The notes: a model not told the origin generated them from the sequence alone. A stretch of DNA of 64,000 nucleotides from Semisulcospira habei (GCA_036245525.1 BTPG01000005.1:488749-552748), one strand, 5' to 3'; counted from the stretch's first letter, positions 1-11,077 are shown. Made by a program: numbers and translations.

Positions 1-1660
1 GTGTATGCATGGTGCAGGAGTGTGAGTGTGGCGTCATCAGTACATCTGTTTTGCTTGTATGCAAACTGGAAAGGATCTTGATAGGGCTTGACCTGATCGA
101 GCAGTCTAGAAAGGACAACACGCTCAAAGCACTTCATTACTATAGAGGTGAGAGCTACAGGGCGATAGTCATTGAGTGTCTTGGGCTTGTTGTTCTTGGG
201 GACAGGGCAGACTGTAGATGTTTTCCAGAGCCTAGGTACAGTGCAATCCTTCAGAGACCAGCTAAACAAACGGCTATAAACAACAGACAATTGACTGGCA
301 CATACTCTCAAAACTCTACCGCAAATATTATCAGGGCCTACTGCTTTCTTAACATTCAGTTTGCTAAAAAGCTTCTCAACCACCTTGCCATGGATCTCAA
401 AGTCTTCATCAACATTGCCTGCCACATTTACTTCAAGCTGGGAAATCATGCTATCTAAATCATCCTTCAGATCATCTTTCTCAAATCTACAATAGAACTC
501 ATTCAGTTTTTCAGAAAATTCAGTTTGTTCTTTCATTGGCATGCTACTGCTACTGAATTTTGATTTATTGTGGCCTGATAAAGTTTTAAGTCCTTTCCAT
601 GCATCTGCTAAGCTACCTGATTCAAACTGTGACTCTACTTTCTCTTTATACTTTTTCTTAGCGTCTAAAATCTGCTTCCTCAATTTATTCTGTACTGCTT
701 TCCTTTCTACTCTGTCTCCAGTCTGAAATGCAACTTTTTTTCTCATTCAATGTGGCTTTGAGAGACTTTGAAATCCATGGTTTGTTGTTGGGATACAATT
801 TCACTGTCTTAGATGGAATAATCATATCTTTACAGAAATTCACAGTCAGAAGTTACTTCAGTAGCTTCGTCTACACTGGCACTAGAATCAAGAAACACGT
901 CCCAATCTGTACACTCAAAACACCCCTGCAACTGTTCTACACTATCCTTAGACCACACCTTAACTAACTTCTTCACTATGGGCTCTGTCTGGATTTTGGG
1001 TTTGTATGCTGGGACAAGAAACACAGTATTGTGGTCAGAGTTACCTACGGGAGGGAGGACAAACGATCGGTATGCATTGGGGACGTTTCCATACACTAAA
1101 TCTAACGTCTTGTTCTTGCGAGTGGGGACAATCACGTACTGGTGAAAAGTCGGTAAGCTCGTGCGTAAGTCACAGTCGTTAAAGTCACCTGCAATAAAGT
1201 TGGGGGGCGTCAGGGGAGATAAGCTGTAACTCTCTAATCACATCTGCTATCTGGGCTGAGGCGTGGGAGGGGTTGGAGTGAGGGGGGTGGGGGGGTGGGG
1301 GTGTAGATGACCGTTACAAAGATCTGACCAAACTCACGGGGGAGATAACGGGGTCTGAGTGAAACTGACAATAAGTCTACATCACGTGTTGTAAGCTGTT
1401 TCCTAACCATTACGCTTGACTTGCTACACCACCGTTCATTAACATCATGTACAGGCCTACTGACTCCGCCACCCCACCGTTTCCCACTAATCTTACAATC
1501 TCTATCAGTTCTAAACGGCGTACCAAAACCGTCGATCGCAACACTATCATCACATATGGTAGGTAAGATATGTTGAGGGGTATGTGGGGTCGTTCGCACG
1601 CACTTACACGGCTGGGGGTTCGCTTCAAGAACATATTTTTTATTGCGAGGCAATTCACGG
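1..1660 (-). mobile_element. Non-LTR retrotransposon, Rex1/CR1-like, endonuclease plus RT start
   Basis: Read on the minus strand, this is the EN-RT protein of a LINE. The endonuclease lies at about 830-1653. A linker follows, then the first RT blocks: a fragment reading LNDYRPVALTSIVMKCFER lies near 120-175, and a DPFQFAYKQNR block near 30-80 leads off the window. The 3' half, with the RT catalytic aspartates and tail, is beyond base 1. Several frame changes between the blocks show it is decayed. The style (NDYRPVALTS, FQFAYK) fits the Rex1/CR1 side of the Jockey group, but the clade is inferred from memory. No target-site duplication can be seen, because one end is missing. Confidence 0.8.
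830..1653 (-). pseudogene. LINE endonuclease domain, frameshifted
   Basis: Two overlapping minus-strand reading frames carry an APE-type endonuclease. The upstream one (1234-1653) has RTDRDCKISGKRWGGGV, an NERWC block and LSVSLRPRYLPREF, then runs into a C-rich stretch where the frame is lost. The downstream one (830-1135) has the LDLVYGNV block and the GNSDHN signature, where the SDH histidine and aspartate belong to the active site of this family. It continues into the EN-RT linker. A catalytic role in nicking target DNA is family knowledge. This copy cannot encode a continuous protein as read. Confidence 0.75.
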
Positions 1661-2660
1661 CATTAAGCCTAGGCATTAGATCAATGCCTTAAGCCACCGT
1701 TAGCAAAGTGTTAAAGATGGATAAAATGAAGGTAGATTGAATTCCATATGACCAGGTGCAGTCAAGTAACAAAACTGCTGTCTGACTGCCACAAAATGTG
1801 ACAGCGGCTATAGGTAAATACAGTTCAGTCAAAGCTCATGCACCTGACTGAAAATTCATGACAAAACATATCGCCCAAGATGCATTGGATTCTTGGAGCA
1901 CTTGTAGCTACATGCTGTCCAAACACAGAGTCAGGCAGCAATACTCATACATTTAGGCTAGAGCTAGGCACAATATACATCTAGGCTTCCACTGACACTG
2001 ACTTACACTTAAACCTGTCTGGTATGCAGTGCAGTCTATCCACCACCTTATGAAACAAAAGAACGGAATGAAGTAGATTAAAAGGGAAAAGATCTAAGAA
2101 GACAATACTAACTAGGAATTAACAACCTATTTGGCTTTAACCATTAATTAACATGTCTTTAACTTACAGATCATAATCAGTGGAAAATACTGACTAAATA
2201 CTTCCATTCCTCTATTTAACTGCATGATCAATTCAAAGATCACTCTACCACATTCACCCCTGCCAAGTGAAATGACGTCCTCAGCATTTCCGTTTAAGTA
2301 CTAACTAATGAAATGGTTAACGTTACAAAAACATGAACAATATAATAGGAAAAAATAGAAGGAAAAATAATACAGGAAGTATGACTGTTGGGAAACAAAA
2401 GCAAGGTATCCACTAAGTACACGTCCGACTTTGGCATGACCATGGCTAAGCTAGACTCGGTACACTGAATGTAAGAGGTTATGGTGAAGTGTGAATGAAC
2501 TACAAAAAACAAACAAACAAGCTATTAACTATACACATGAACTTATCACAAAACTAATTCGAGAGAAGCTATGATTCTTTAGATCAACTTATCTGGTAAC
2601 CGAGTGAGAACAAAATAAAGTCCGGGCATGGTTTTAAGTACTATTCCCATGTTAACGCTA
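1661..2660. other. No gene seen
   Basis: About 1 kb of AT-rich sequence between the LINE and the gypsy element. I see no splice-bounded exon, no hairpin element and no tandem repeat that I can support. Confidence 0.5.
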
Positions 2661-2668
2661 TGCTGGAC

Positions 2669-3830
2669 CTACTGAGTTAAGATGGATGATACAGTTTTAG
2701 ACAATCTTTCAGGATCCATCTGTACCTCTCCACTCTCAATCAGGTCTGATAGAAAAACTATTTTCCTTTTCCATTCTGGTCCAACAGGTTGTTGTGCCAT
2801 AGCATACTCACCTGTAGTCTGCCACGTAGGGGGTCTTCGATGTCTAATAGAAACACGGGGAACCGGTTTTTTCTTGCTCCTGATTCGGACCTGTGTCCTC
2901 TTCACTGTCTCTAGTAATCTCTTCCTCCCGTGTCCGACCACTTGTCTCATCTGTGGACGCGCTCAGCTCTCCACCTTCTACACTCACGGTGGACTGGTGG
3001 TCGTCACCACTCAAGCTGGCTGCCCCGTCATCCACAACAGCTCCTTGAGCGTCCTCAGAAGATTGTGATGACGTCTCCTCAGCTTGCTGCTCCTCCTCTC
3101 CTGCACCGATCAGAACAGCTGGTCAGAACTCTGGAATTCAAGCTGTACTTCCACGGTGACTGAGTCTGTCTCGTCACCTTCCTCTGAGTATGCTGTCAGA
3201 TTACGGGTAGACTGTTCCTGTTCTGGGCTGACAGCAGGCTGCTTGGCCGCCTTGCTCCTGGGCCGTGGTGCCGGAACTGGCCGTGGCCTGCCTGTCACTG
3301 TCTCATCATTTCTGTTACTTGATGCCGCGGCAAGGGGTAAGAGATGATTTCTGTGAAGGGTTCTCTTACGACTTGCATCTCCCTCTTTGTGTATCCTGTA
3401 CACGGGAACAGCTTCATTTGGTTGGGAACTGACGATGTAGATATCATCTTCCCACTTGTCTGAGAGCTTGTGCTTGCCATCGAAGGCGAGTATGCGGACG
3501 AGCACTCTGTCTCCTTTCTGTAAGGTTGCTCCTAGCGCTCTAATGTCATAGTGCTCCTTCTGCCGAGGTTGAGCCTCATCCGCTGCACTGGCCGCAACTT
3601 TGTAGGCTTCCTGAAGGCGCGTCTGTAGATCAGTGACATAGCTGCTGTAGTCTTTGGCGTTCTTTCCTCGTTCCAGCCCGAATACTAGATCAATGGGTTT
3701 ACCTTGCCTCCCGCCCATACATGAGGAAATACGGAGAGTGACGGGTGGACTCGTGTCTTGTGCTGTTGTAGGCGTGGACTAGAGGTGCTACTGACTTATG
3801 CCACTGCGCTTTCCGCTCTGGCTCGCAATG
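2669..3830 (-). pseudogene. Gypsy integrase C-terminal half and tail
   Basis: The sequence starts at KAQWHKSVAPLVHAYNSTRH (about 3815-3760) and SPYFLMYGR, the end of the integrase core. An open frame at 3110-3718 continues with PIDLVFGLERG, a helix region, HYDIRALGATLQKGDRVLVR and KHKLSDKWEDDIYIV, which is the GPY/F-like C-terminal module, then RTLHRNHLLPL. After that comes a proline- and acid-rich tail. A second frame (2669-2950) carries a terminal segment with RRPPTWQTTGEYAM. The final tail is shifted relative to the module, so the end is frameshifted. The upstream integrase active-site residues are absent. Confidence 0.8.
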
Positions 3831-5830
3831 TCGTCCGTAAAGCGCAAGTTCGTGATTGTTCTGCCTCCAATACTGACAGTTCCTTCCTGATCTTTCAGAG
3901 CGTCTGTCATGATTCTTTCCAGGAAGATGTTGAAAAGAGTAGGTGAGAGCAAGCAGCCTTGTCTGACTCCGACTGTAGTCCTAAACCAGTTTCCTATTTT
4001 GCCGTTGAAGCAGACTGCGCCAGTGGCCTTGTTGTAAAGGTTTGCTATGACTTTGATCAGGTTGGCATTGATGTTGTATAGCTTCATGGTGGACCAAAGG
4101 GCTGCATGCCACACCCTGTCAAACGCTATCTTAAAATCCACAAAGACATGATAGAGGTCTTGCTGGTGCTGGAGGTACCTCTCACATAGAACTTTCAGGT
4201 TGAAGATCTGCTCAGCTGTGCTGCGCCCTGGTCTGAAGCCTGCCTGTTCCTCAGCTATGATTTCCTCTGCCTGTGGCTTCAGCCTGTTCAGTAGGATCTT
4301 TAACATGACTTTGCTTGGGTGGCATATGGGACTGATCGTGCGATAATTTTGGCATTGATGTAAGTTGCCTTTTTTGGGGAGAGTTATTATAAGTGATTGG
4401 GTCCATGGTGTGGGCCAATCCCCTGACTGCCAGATCTTATTGCAGATTGTTAGTAAGGCGCTTATCGTGTCTTCTCCCCCTTCTTGGACTAGCTCTGCAT
4501 GGATGTTGTCTGCTCCTGCTGCCTTCCTTTTTTTCAGCGACTTCACTGCAGCCTCTACTTCTTCTCGGAGGATGGGATAGTTGCCATTGTTGGTCACGGG
4601 TGGGTTGACAAGTATGCCTGGGTCCCCTGTAGCTCGGTGGTTGTACAAATCTGAGCAGTACTCTGTCCATCTCTTCAGTATGTCTTGGTCTTCCGTAAGA
4701 CAGTTCCCTTCACTATCTTGAATGATCGAGGAGCGTCCTTGTTTTACACTGGTCAGGTCTTTCGCCAGCTGGTATGTTTTTTTTTTGCTATTATTTTTGT
4801 TCAGATTTTCTTCTACGTGTTTACACTGATCTTCAATCCACTTATTCTTTGCCTTTTTCATGCTTTTCTTGATATCCTGGTTAATTTCCCTGTATTGTTT
4901 AGCTCCTTCTACCTCTGATTTCTTTTTCTTTAATTTTCTACGCTTGTCACATAGAGCAAAAATGTCAGCTGTAACCCAAGGTTTCTTTGCTTGTCGGTGT
5001 TTGCCAAGGATCTCACTGGCTGTTTGGGTTACAGCAGTGTGAAATGTGTCGATCAGTGTGTCCACATCCGTGTCTTCTGCACCTAGAAGTAGCAGTTGCG
5101 CGAATTTTCCTCCTATCTTTGCCTGGAAGGCTTCCGCTACCTCTGGGTCTTTTAGCTTCTCGAGGTCAAACTTGATTCTGGTGGGACCCTGCTTGTTGAC
5201 CTTCTTTAGGCGGAGTCGGAAGGTCATCATCACTATGTCATGGTCGCTTCCAATGTCTGCTCCTGGAAATCTTCTTGTCTTGGCAATGTTCACACTGGTT
5301 TGGAAGCGTTTCTTCACCATGATGTAGTCAATTTGGTTATGGTACTCTCCATTCGTGCTGTGCCATCTCCACCTTCAGGATGCTTTGTGTGGGCCAAACG
5401 TGTACATCAGCTTTAGATCATTTGAGCTGGCAAATTCCAGGAGCCTTACGCCTCTGTCGTTGGTCTCTGCATTGCAGTAGCGTCCGCATGTGCCTTTCCA
5501 GTTTTTAACAGCATCCTCTCCTATTTTGGCATTCCAGTCTCCCTGCACCACAAGAATGTCTTTCTTGGGGGTTTAGTCCAAGACCTTTTTGCAGTTGATC
5601 ATAGAAGTCTTTTATTTCCTCATCGCCATAGTCTGTTGTTGTGGCGTAAACTTGTACAATGGTGATATTAAATGGGGTTGCCCTGAAGACTGGCCGACAA
5701 CCCATGACAGTGTTTACGATGTCTTTGTGGACGAGAAATCCGACACCCTGTTCGTGTTTGACTTCTCTGCCACTGTAATACAGTTTGTGGTTTTGCTGGG
5801 TTGATGTTTCCCCAAGGTTCTTCCATCGTA
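3816..5830 (-). pseudogene. LINE endonuclease-reverse transcriptase, truncated
   Basis: Endonuclease blocks appear in order from 5830 down: RWKNLGETSTQQNHKLYYSG, HEQGVGFLVHKDIV, FNITIVQVYATTTDYGDEE, then, in an open frame of 510 residues (5320-3788), the GSDHDIVM signature. RT blocks follow: EVEAAVKSLKKRKAAGADN, PWTQSLIITLPKKGN, EEQAGFRPGRST, YHVFVDFKIAFDRVWH, VGVRQGCLLSPTLFNIFLE and LRFTDD. The catalytic motif reads FTDD where active relatives usually have FADD. The frame ends just after it, because the sequence switches to gypsy integrase in another frame. Upstream frameshifts lie near 5340-5600. Confidence 0.85.
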
Positions 5831-5831
5831 C

Positions 5832-6809
5832 TTAGCACAGTCCTAGGATGGTCCAGTGGTATCTTTTCATTTCGTGCGTCAGTTCCTCTACCTTTCCAGG
5901 CGTTCCTAATGTTCTGACGTTCCAGGTGCCAATGCTGATGTTGTTTCTGGCAGAGTCATTACATTTATGCGTTCCCTGGCTCCTCGTTACCACCGGAGGA
6001 GGGTTGCTTTCCAGGGGCGAGAGGAGCCGAGGCTCCGCCCCCAACCACGAAGTTGGGGTTTGACATGAGAAGTCTTTGGTGGGGCGCTTGCCTGCCACCG
6101 CAGCACTGAAAGTATACACAGAGGTGTTAGAGTTTGAGGCAGCCGCAGCTGCACCAGGGCCGTCAACCAGCTTTTTTGCGTCCGCAAAAGATAGCCCCTT
6201 CTCCACGCGCACCTGCTGAATCTTGCACTCGGATATCCAACTAGGACACCTCTTGTCCGAAGCCATATGCACCCCCTGGCAATTCACACACAGGGGGGTG
6301 GCTGCGCAGGACTCAGCAGAGTGTCCGGGCTTAGTGCAACGGGCGCATGAAGCCTCTGCCTGGCAGCATGTCTTCTGCCCATGGCCATACTTTTGGCACT
6401 TAAAGCACCGGAGGGGGAGAGGGACATACTTCTTCACTTTCAAGGGGTAGTAACCTCCCCAGATGGCAGTAGGAGGGGTGGGGGTGCCAAACGTCAGGAT
6501 GATGGTAGGGAGACGGATCTCCCCACCACCTCGCTTGGAAGCGAAGCGCCTGACGTAAGTCACCCCCTGCGACTTAAGGTTCCGTACACATTTATCTTCT
6601 GACAGTTCTGCCAAAGCTTGATCTTTGATCACGCCTCTTGACGAATTCATAGTTTTGTGGGGTGTGACTTTCACTGGAGTGTCTCCGATGGAAGAGAGCC
6701 TCATTAGCACGTTGGAGTGTGCCCGGGTACGGCACTCTACCAGCAAGTCATCAGACCTGAGGCGCTGGGCCTCAGGCCTGCCAAGACGGCTCCTGAGGGT
6801 CTCCCCCAC
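5832..6809 (-). pseudogene. LINE ORF1 (CCHC gag-like) fused in frame to endonuclease start
   Basis: This 325-residue open frame has an N-terminal RNA-binding-type region (VKVTPHKTMNSSRGVIKD, then VTYVRRF), then three CCHC knuckles: CFKCQKYGHGQKTC at about residues 139-152, CARCTKPGHSAESC at about 159-172 and CVNCQGVHMASDKRC at about 177-191. A CKIQQVRVEKGLSFADAKK block follows, typical of Jockey/I-group ORF1. Without a stop it then enters NNISIGTWNVRTLGTPGKVE, the start of an APE endonuclease, and ends ILGLC. ORF1 proteins bind LINE RNA. A CCHC ORF1 in frame with an RTE-like endonuclease is unusual, so this may be a chimera or a deletion junction. Confidence 0.75.
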
Positions 6810-7649
6810 CAGAAAAGGATGCAGCTTGAAACAGGTTTCTCCTTCACCTTGCTATGGACAATGAGGAAGCGAGGTCATACGGCCGACGCCTGAGGCGTCG
6901 CTTCCTCACAGTCATGTTCAATGTCGGTGGCTATGTGCCTTTTCTGTGCCAGTTCCCCCCCCCCCACCCCCAATATTATAATAGAAGAGATATTCATCCC
7001 CCGGGGTCCCCGCCCGCCACCGAGCCCAACAAGGGAAAGTGCAACTGTCGGCGGGTCTCCAGCCGACGCACAAAGGAGGCTGCCCGAAAGATATACTCAA
7101 GGGGGTAAGCCCGATTGAACCGTCTGAGCCACCGCCTTCTATCACACTGTTGAATGCAGGGGAATACTGGCGTAAAGCACCTAAGCAGCAGCAGAGGCTA
7201 TAGCATGGTGTTCCGTATATCAACCCGCATGTCAACAGTGGGATAGGGCTCAACGTGACAAGAGCCGATTGACTAGGCCGGTCCTACTAGCTTCCCGTTT
7301 AGGTAGAAGTCAAGGCCAAAGTGGAGTGTTGGCACCAGTGAGCCGCAACCCAAAGGGAACCTCAGCCACCAGGATCCTCTTCTCCCCCGACACGGGTCTC
7401 CAAGCACGTCAAACACTTGGGATCCAAAGGACCAAAAGCTCACGAGTATTTTTAAGGACCAATCCAACATGGTAGGCTGGGTTAGCACAGCTCCTTAAAA
7501 ACCGGACCAGTGAAAAAGACTGAACAACATAATATTATCTGCTGACATCAAGTCCTAATTCTGGACAAAGATGGCACCCCTCTGCTAGCCCACTCAGTCA
7601 GTGACTGAGAAGACTACCCACCCACGCCACGTGGAGGCCGGTGCCGAGT

Positions 7650-8600
7650 GGGCGCCCTCCTTTGCAAGTGAAGTCATGCGGTCCCGGCCTGGATGGCCTA
7701 TGTCATCATGAATCCCTTGCAGAGCGCGTTTGATGAATGCTGCAGGCAAGACTGTGACTGCACCACCTCGTCGGTTTTCGTCTCCCTGTACAGTGCTCCA
7801 CGCTACAGCCGAAAATGTTGCCAGTGTCGGTACATCGCTGAGTGCTCAGGCGTGCTAGGGAAGTCCTGGCGTCGAGGAATGCGCGTATTCCTGATGAACC
7901 TCAACCACGGACCTATCACTGGGTCGTCGTCCTGTGCTCGACGCCAATCCTTACACGTAAACTCAGCCAATTCCTGACCATCAGGCTCATCAAGCACGTC
8001 CGCTACTGTCGTCGATAAGCAATGCGTCTCTATCGCCGGACAACTGACAACTGAGCAGATGGTGTAAATGGCCTCCGTGGATAACTCCTCCTCTTGTCCT
8101 TCAGGTTTTGAGTAATCCTCGACAACGTGTCTGCGTCAACATTATGTACACCAAGTTTATACTTGATGAATTGTACGCTGCCAGGGCCGCCAGCCATCTG
8201 TGGCCTGTTGCGTCAAGCTTTGCATTGGTGAGCACGTATGTCAGCGGATTGTTGTCCGTCTCAGTGAACGGTAAAGCGGGCGCCGTAGAGGTATTCTTTA
8301 AACTTCACTTTGACTGCCCATTTCAAAGCGAGGAACTCCAGTTTGTGAGCTGGATAATTCCGTTCAGCTTTTCCTAGTGCTCTGCTGGCATAGGCTACAA
8401 CGTGCTTGACGCCGTCCTGTTCCTGGTAGAGAACACAGCCGAGCCCTGTCCTGGATGCGTCGGTGTGGAGCTTGAAGGGCCTAGTGTAATCAGCATACCC
8501 TAGAACTGGAGGTGAGGACAGTATGTGTTTCAGTCACTGGAATGCCTCTTTCTCTTCATCTCCCCACATCCATGGCTTCTGGACTGGCGGATTTCGCTTC
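7650..8600 (-). pseudogene. Gypsy RNase H and integrase zinc-finger fragment
   Basis: Read on the minus strand, the end of the RT thumb (PWMWGDEEKEAFQ, a stop, then LKHILSSPPVLGYADY) leads into RNase H: FKLHTDASRTGLGCVLYQ holds the first catalytic aspartate, then VAYASRALGKAERNYPAHKLE, then a TDNNPLTYVLT block in a shifted frame. After a linker (DWRRAQDDDPVIGPW, 7803-7997) comes GHPGRDRMTSLAKE, the first half of the HHCC zinc finger of integrase. Stops and frameshifts make it non-functional. The integrase is lost at about 7640, where LINE sequence starts. Confidence 0.75.
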
Positions 8601-8637
8601 CCTCTCTATTTCTTGGTCGAGACAGGCATGAGAACTG

Positions 8638-9380
8638 TCAGGGGCGCAGTGAAGTCTGCAGATCACTTGGTCTGTCCCTGCCCACTGTTCCAGCCCTTTT
8701 CCTGTCCAACTGCAGCTCCTTCACTGCGCCAGTCAGATAGCGTAGGGCTGCTCTCACTTCGTTCAGTTTCGATTTCTCCTTTTTCTTTTCAGACACCGCA
8801 GATTTGCAGGAAGTGACGGCTGTGCTTTGTCTTGTGGCAGCTAGATGTTCTTTCTCCACTCGACGCAGCATCATTCGCAGATCGTCGAATGTCTGTGCTT
8901 GGTTGCACTGGTTTGCCGAGACATCCTTCAGTTCCTGTCGTATCCCTGACCACATAATATTTATAAGGGTCTCATCCACACTTTTCTGCAGGGGTATGTT
9001 TTGTTGCTTTACCTGCTCCAACAACATCTCCAGTCTATAACCCCACTCGGCGACCGTCTCGGTTGGCTGTTGCCTAGCGCTGTAGAGAGCAGCGAGAACA
9101 TCAGCCTCCGTCTGAAAGTCGCCATAGATGCTGTCGATCTTCGCGATTATGTTTGAGATAGCCGAATGCGGATCCAAGTGTGTGATAACGTGACCAGCTC
9201 TCCCTTGCAACGACGCGCGTATGGCGTCTCTGATGTCGCGTTCTGGGTGCCCCTCACCTAAAAGACTCGTCACTTGGTGCCTCTACACTGCGTAGTCCAC
9301 TGCTGATTCACCATTGAACTTCATTAGCCAGGGTTTTCGTCTGATGGTCAGCCCTTGTGGAGCTTGCGACTGGTTAAGCG
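8638..9380 (-). pseudogene. Gypsy Gag/capsid fragment
   Basis: An open frame of about 211 residues (9273-8638) shows retrotransposon Gag features: HVITHLDPHSAISNIIAKI, then IYGDFQTEADVLAALYSARQ, then a WGYRLEMLLEQVKQ helix and a lysine-rich tail. The frame upstream to about 9380 still reads as Gag (PWLMKFNGESAVDYAV) but is interrupted by a TAG before RHQVTSLLGEG. Gag forms the virus-like particle in such elements. The fragment ends at about 8640, where the sequence jumps to the RT/RNase H boundary, so nucleocapsid, protease and RT core are deleted. Confidence 0.75.
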
Positions 9381-9402
9381 TACCGTTGGCTTGGGCCTGT
9401 CG

Positions 9403-9530
9403 GCGCCAAGCTAATCTGACACTGCCCTTGAATTTTCATGGTCGATCCATCTCCTGCTACTGATGCATAGTGATTAGATGACGTCTCCAAAATTGGGGAA
9501 ATACGGCCGTCGGGCTGAATGAGTTAGTGA
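9403..9530. repeat. Family A palindromic element, one half
   Basis: From the GGCGCCAAGCTAATCTG core through the ATGGTCGATCCATCTCCTGC arm to the AATTGGGGAAATACGG subterminal block. The other arm is absent. It abuts the broken 5' end of the gypsy gag. Confidence 0.7.
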
Positions 9531-9844
9531 GCAACGCACCCTTCACAACGTCATCGCACTAAAATCGCCATTCACGTAGCGATACAATTTTATCCCCGTC
9601 AATGTCGCCCCACAATCGCGCCGCTGTTGCGTCGCGCATATGGAAACAGTCATTATTTATTTATATGCTCTATTTGTGTCACGGTCACCATCGCGTTCGT
9701 TTGTTACCATTAGAGTTCTACAAAATTATACAGAAAAATTGTAGTCAGGATTGATAAAGTGTTGTTATTTCCGAATCTTGTTATATCCCGCCTTGGTATA
9801 AGAAAAGCTTTTGCACCAGATTCTCCTGTAGCTGTGATAAATAT

Positions 9845-9992
9845 AGATTCTTACATTGGTGTTTAGCCGATACTGATAATCTCACTCGAGCGGTTTTAGA
9901 AACCTTACCCTACGAGCGAAAGCGTGTAGGATAAGGTTTTAAGACCACGAGAGTGAGATTCTCAGTATCACCTAAACACCGATGTAGGAATC
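9845..9992. repeat. 148-bp imperfect palindrome (unique type)
   Basis: The left arm starts AGATTCTTACATTGGTGTTT and the right arm ends with its near-complement. Paired segments include ATCTCACTCG with CGAGAGTGAGAT, and ACCTTACCCTAC with GTAGGATAAGGT. No TTAA ends. I see no second copy in the window. Confidence 0.8.
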
Positions 9993-10462
9993 TGTTTCTT
10001 ACTCAACTTTTTCTTTGCAGTAATCCGATGTGAGTTTGTTTTTGGCACACGCCTGACGCAGCCGCCATTGTGTCTTGGCAAAGACCTTGACGTAATTTAC
10101 TTTGTAATGTGACGTCAATGTTTTGGATGCCAGACAAATGTTTCTATATGATGACGTAATAACACAATTCATGACGCCAGAGTGCCAGTCGCCACAATAA
10201 AACGACGTCATTGCACGTGAGCTTAAAGAAGGTCAAGTTTCAATGATATCGCGTGTGTCCGTACCTTTTTGTTGACCAGACTTTCTACAAGACAATTTTT
10301 TTGTGCACGTGGCCGTTCACGCATCAGGGCTGTATCACACACGTGTGATACTATGCAACCAAGCTGTATCACACGTATGTGATAAGCGTTTCCGCTCAAA
10401 GGCGTAAAGATGGACTGTGTAAGAAAGATAAATAACATCGTTTTACCCATATTTATATTCAG

Positions 10463-10697
10463 ATGAAGGTGATCGATCGCACCGAGAGAGAAGGTTGGAA
10501 GCAGGTGATGAGAAAGCTGTGTAATTTTGCTGAAGAAACAACCGAGGCACTCCTGGATGCCGGGTTTGGCAAGAAGCTGAAGACATTCGTGCTGCACCGT
10601 TTGGAACACCTCCTCGAGGGAGGCGGAATTCCGCGGAAGGAGCCCACAGTGCCTATGACTATAGTGAAGAATTGCCAGTTTGAGAATTTGATGATTT
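10463..10697 (+). CDS. Internal or first coding exon of unrecognised host gene
   Basis: The exon is bounded by a splice acceptor (ATTTATATTCAG, ending at 10462) and a strong donor GTAAGT at 10698. It starts ATGAAGGTG directly after the acceptor, so the ATG may be internal. The 78 residues are helical and charged (EREGWKQVMRKLCNFAEE, TEALLDAGFGKKLKTFVLH). I do not recognise the family. It ends in phase 1, which matches the exon at 12877. Two CACGTG/ACGTAT-centred palindromes lie about 100 bp upstream. The intron that follows begins with a 38-bp minisatellite. Codon and splice evidence make this a plausible real exon, but transcript proof is lacking. Confidence 0.6.
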
Positions 10698-10704
10698 GTA
10701 AGTA

Positions 10705-11000
10705 TAACGATCAGAATGTATTTCTTAACTCATTACATCGACAGAATGTATTTCTTAACTCATTACATCCTGTAACGATCAGAATGTATTTCTTAACTCA
10801 TTACATCCTGTAACGATCAGAATGTATTTCTTAACTCATTACATCCTGTAACGATCAGAATGTATTTCTTAACTCATTACATCCTGTAACGATCAGAATG
10901 TATTTCTTAACTCATTACATCCTGTAACGATCAGAATGTATTTCTTAACTCATTACATCCTGTAACGATCAGAATGTATTTCTTAACTCATTACATCCTG
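10705..11000 (+). repeat. 38-bp minisatellite, about 8 copies
   Basis: The unit contains CGATCAGAATGTATTTC and TTAACTCATTACATCCTG. Copies are nearly identical except the first junction, which lacks the CTGTAACGAT piece. The array starts 7 bases after the exon's splice donor. Confidence 0.95.
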
Positions 11001-11077
11001 TGGATGAGTTAAACTCATATCATTTTTATTTGTTTTTATTGTAGATATCCTTTAAGGCCTACGTCACAACTCCGGAG

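Larger units (their letters stand above)
3816..7640 (-). mobile_element. Composite LINE: CCHC ORF1 joined to RTE-like endonuclease-RT
   Basis: Minus-strand order is 5' untranslated region (about 7640-6810), ORF1 with three zinc knuckles (6809-about 6000), endonuclease (about 5930-5300) and RT (about 4900-3825). The element stops just after the RT catalytic block, at a seam with gypsy integrase near 3816-3830, so the RT thumb and 3' tail are missing. The 5' boundary near 7640 is approximate. It was chosen because gypsy integrase zinc-finger sequence stops there. EN-RT style suggests an RTE or Proto2-type clade; ORF1 looks like the Jockey/I group. Confidence 0.7.
2669..9400 (-). mobile_element. 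Ty3/gypsy retrotransposon, internally deleted and split by a LINE
   Basis: Minus-strand order is gag (9380-8638), end of the RT thumb and RNase H (about 8600-8000), integrase zinc-finger start (about 7810-7650), a LINE (about 7640-3816), then integrase C-terminal half and tail (about 3830-2669). Protease and the catalytic RT core are missing between gag and RNase H, and the central integrase core is missing across the LINE. Both ends of the LINE therefore coincide with lost gypsy DNA, so this is not a clean insertion. I could not identify LTRs. The upstream gag end is cut by half of a palindromic element at 9403. Confidence 0.8.

Noticed and set aside
10705..11000. CRISPR array
   Set aside because: Units are directly adjacent without unique spacers, and the DNA is eukaryotic; it is a minisatellite.
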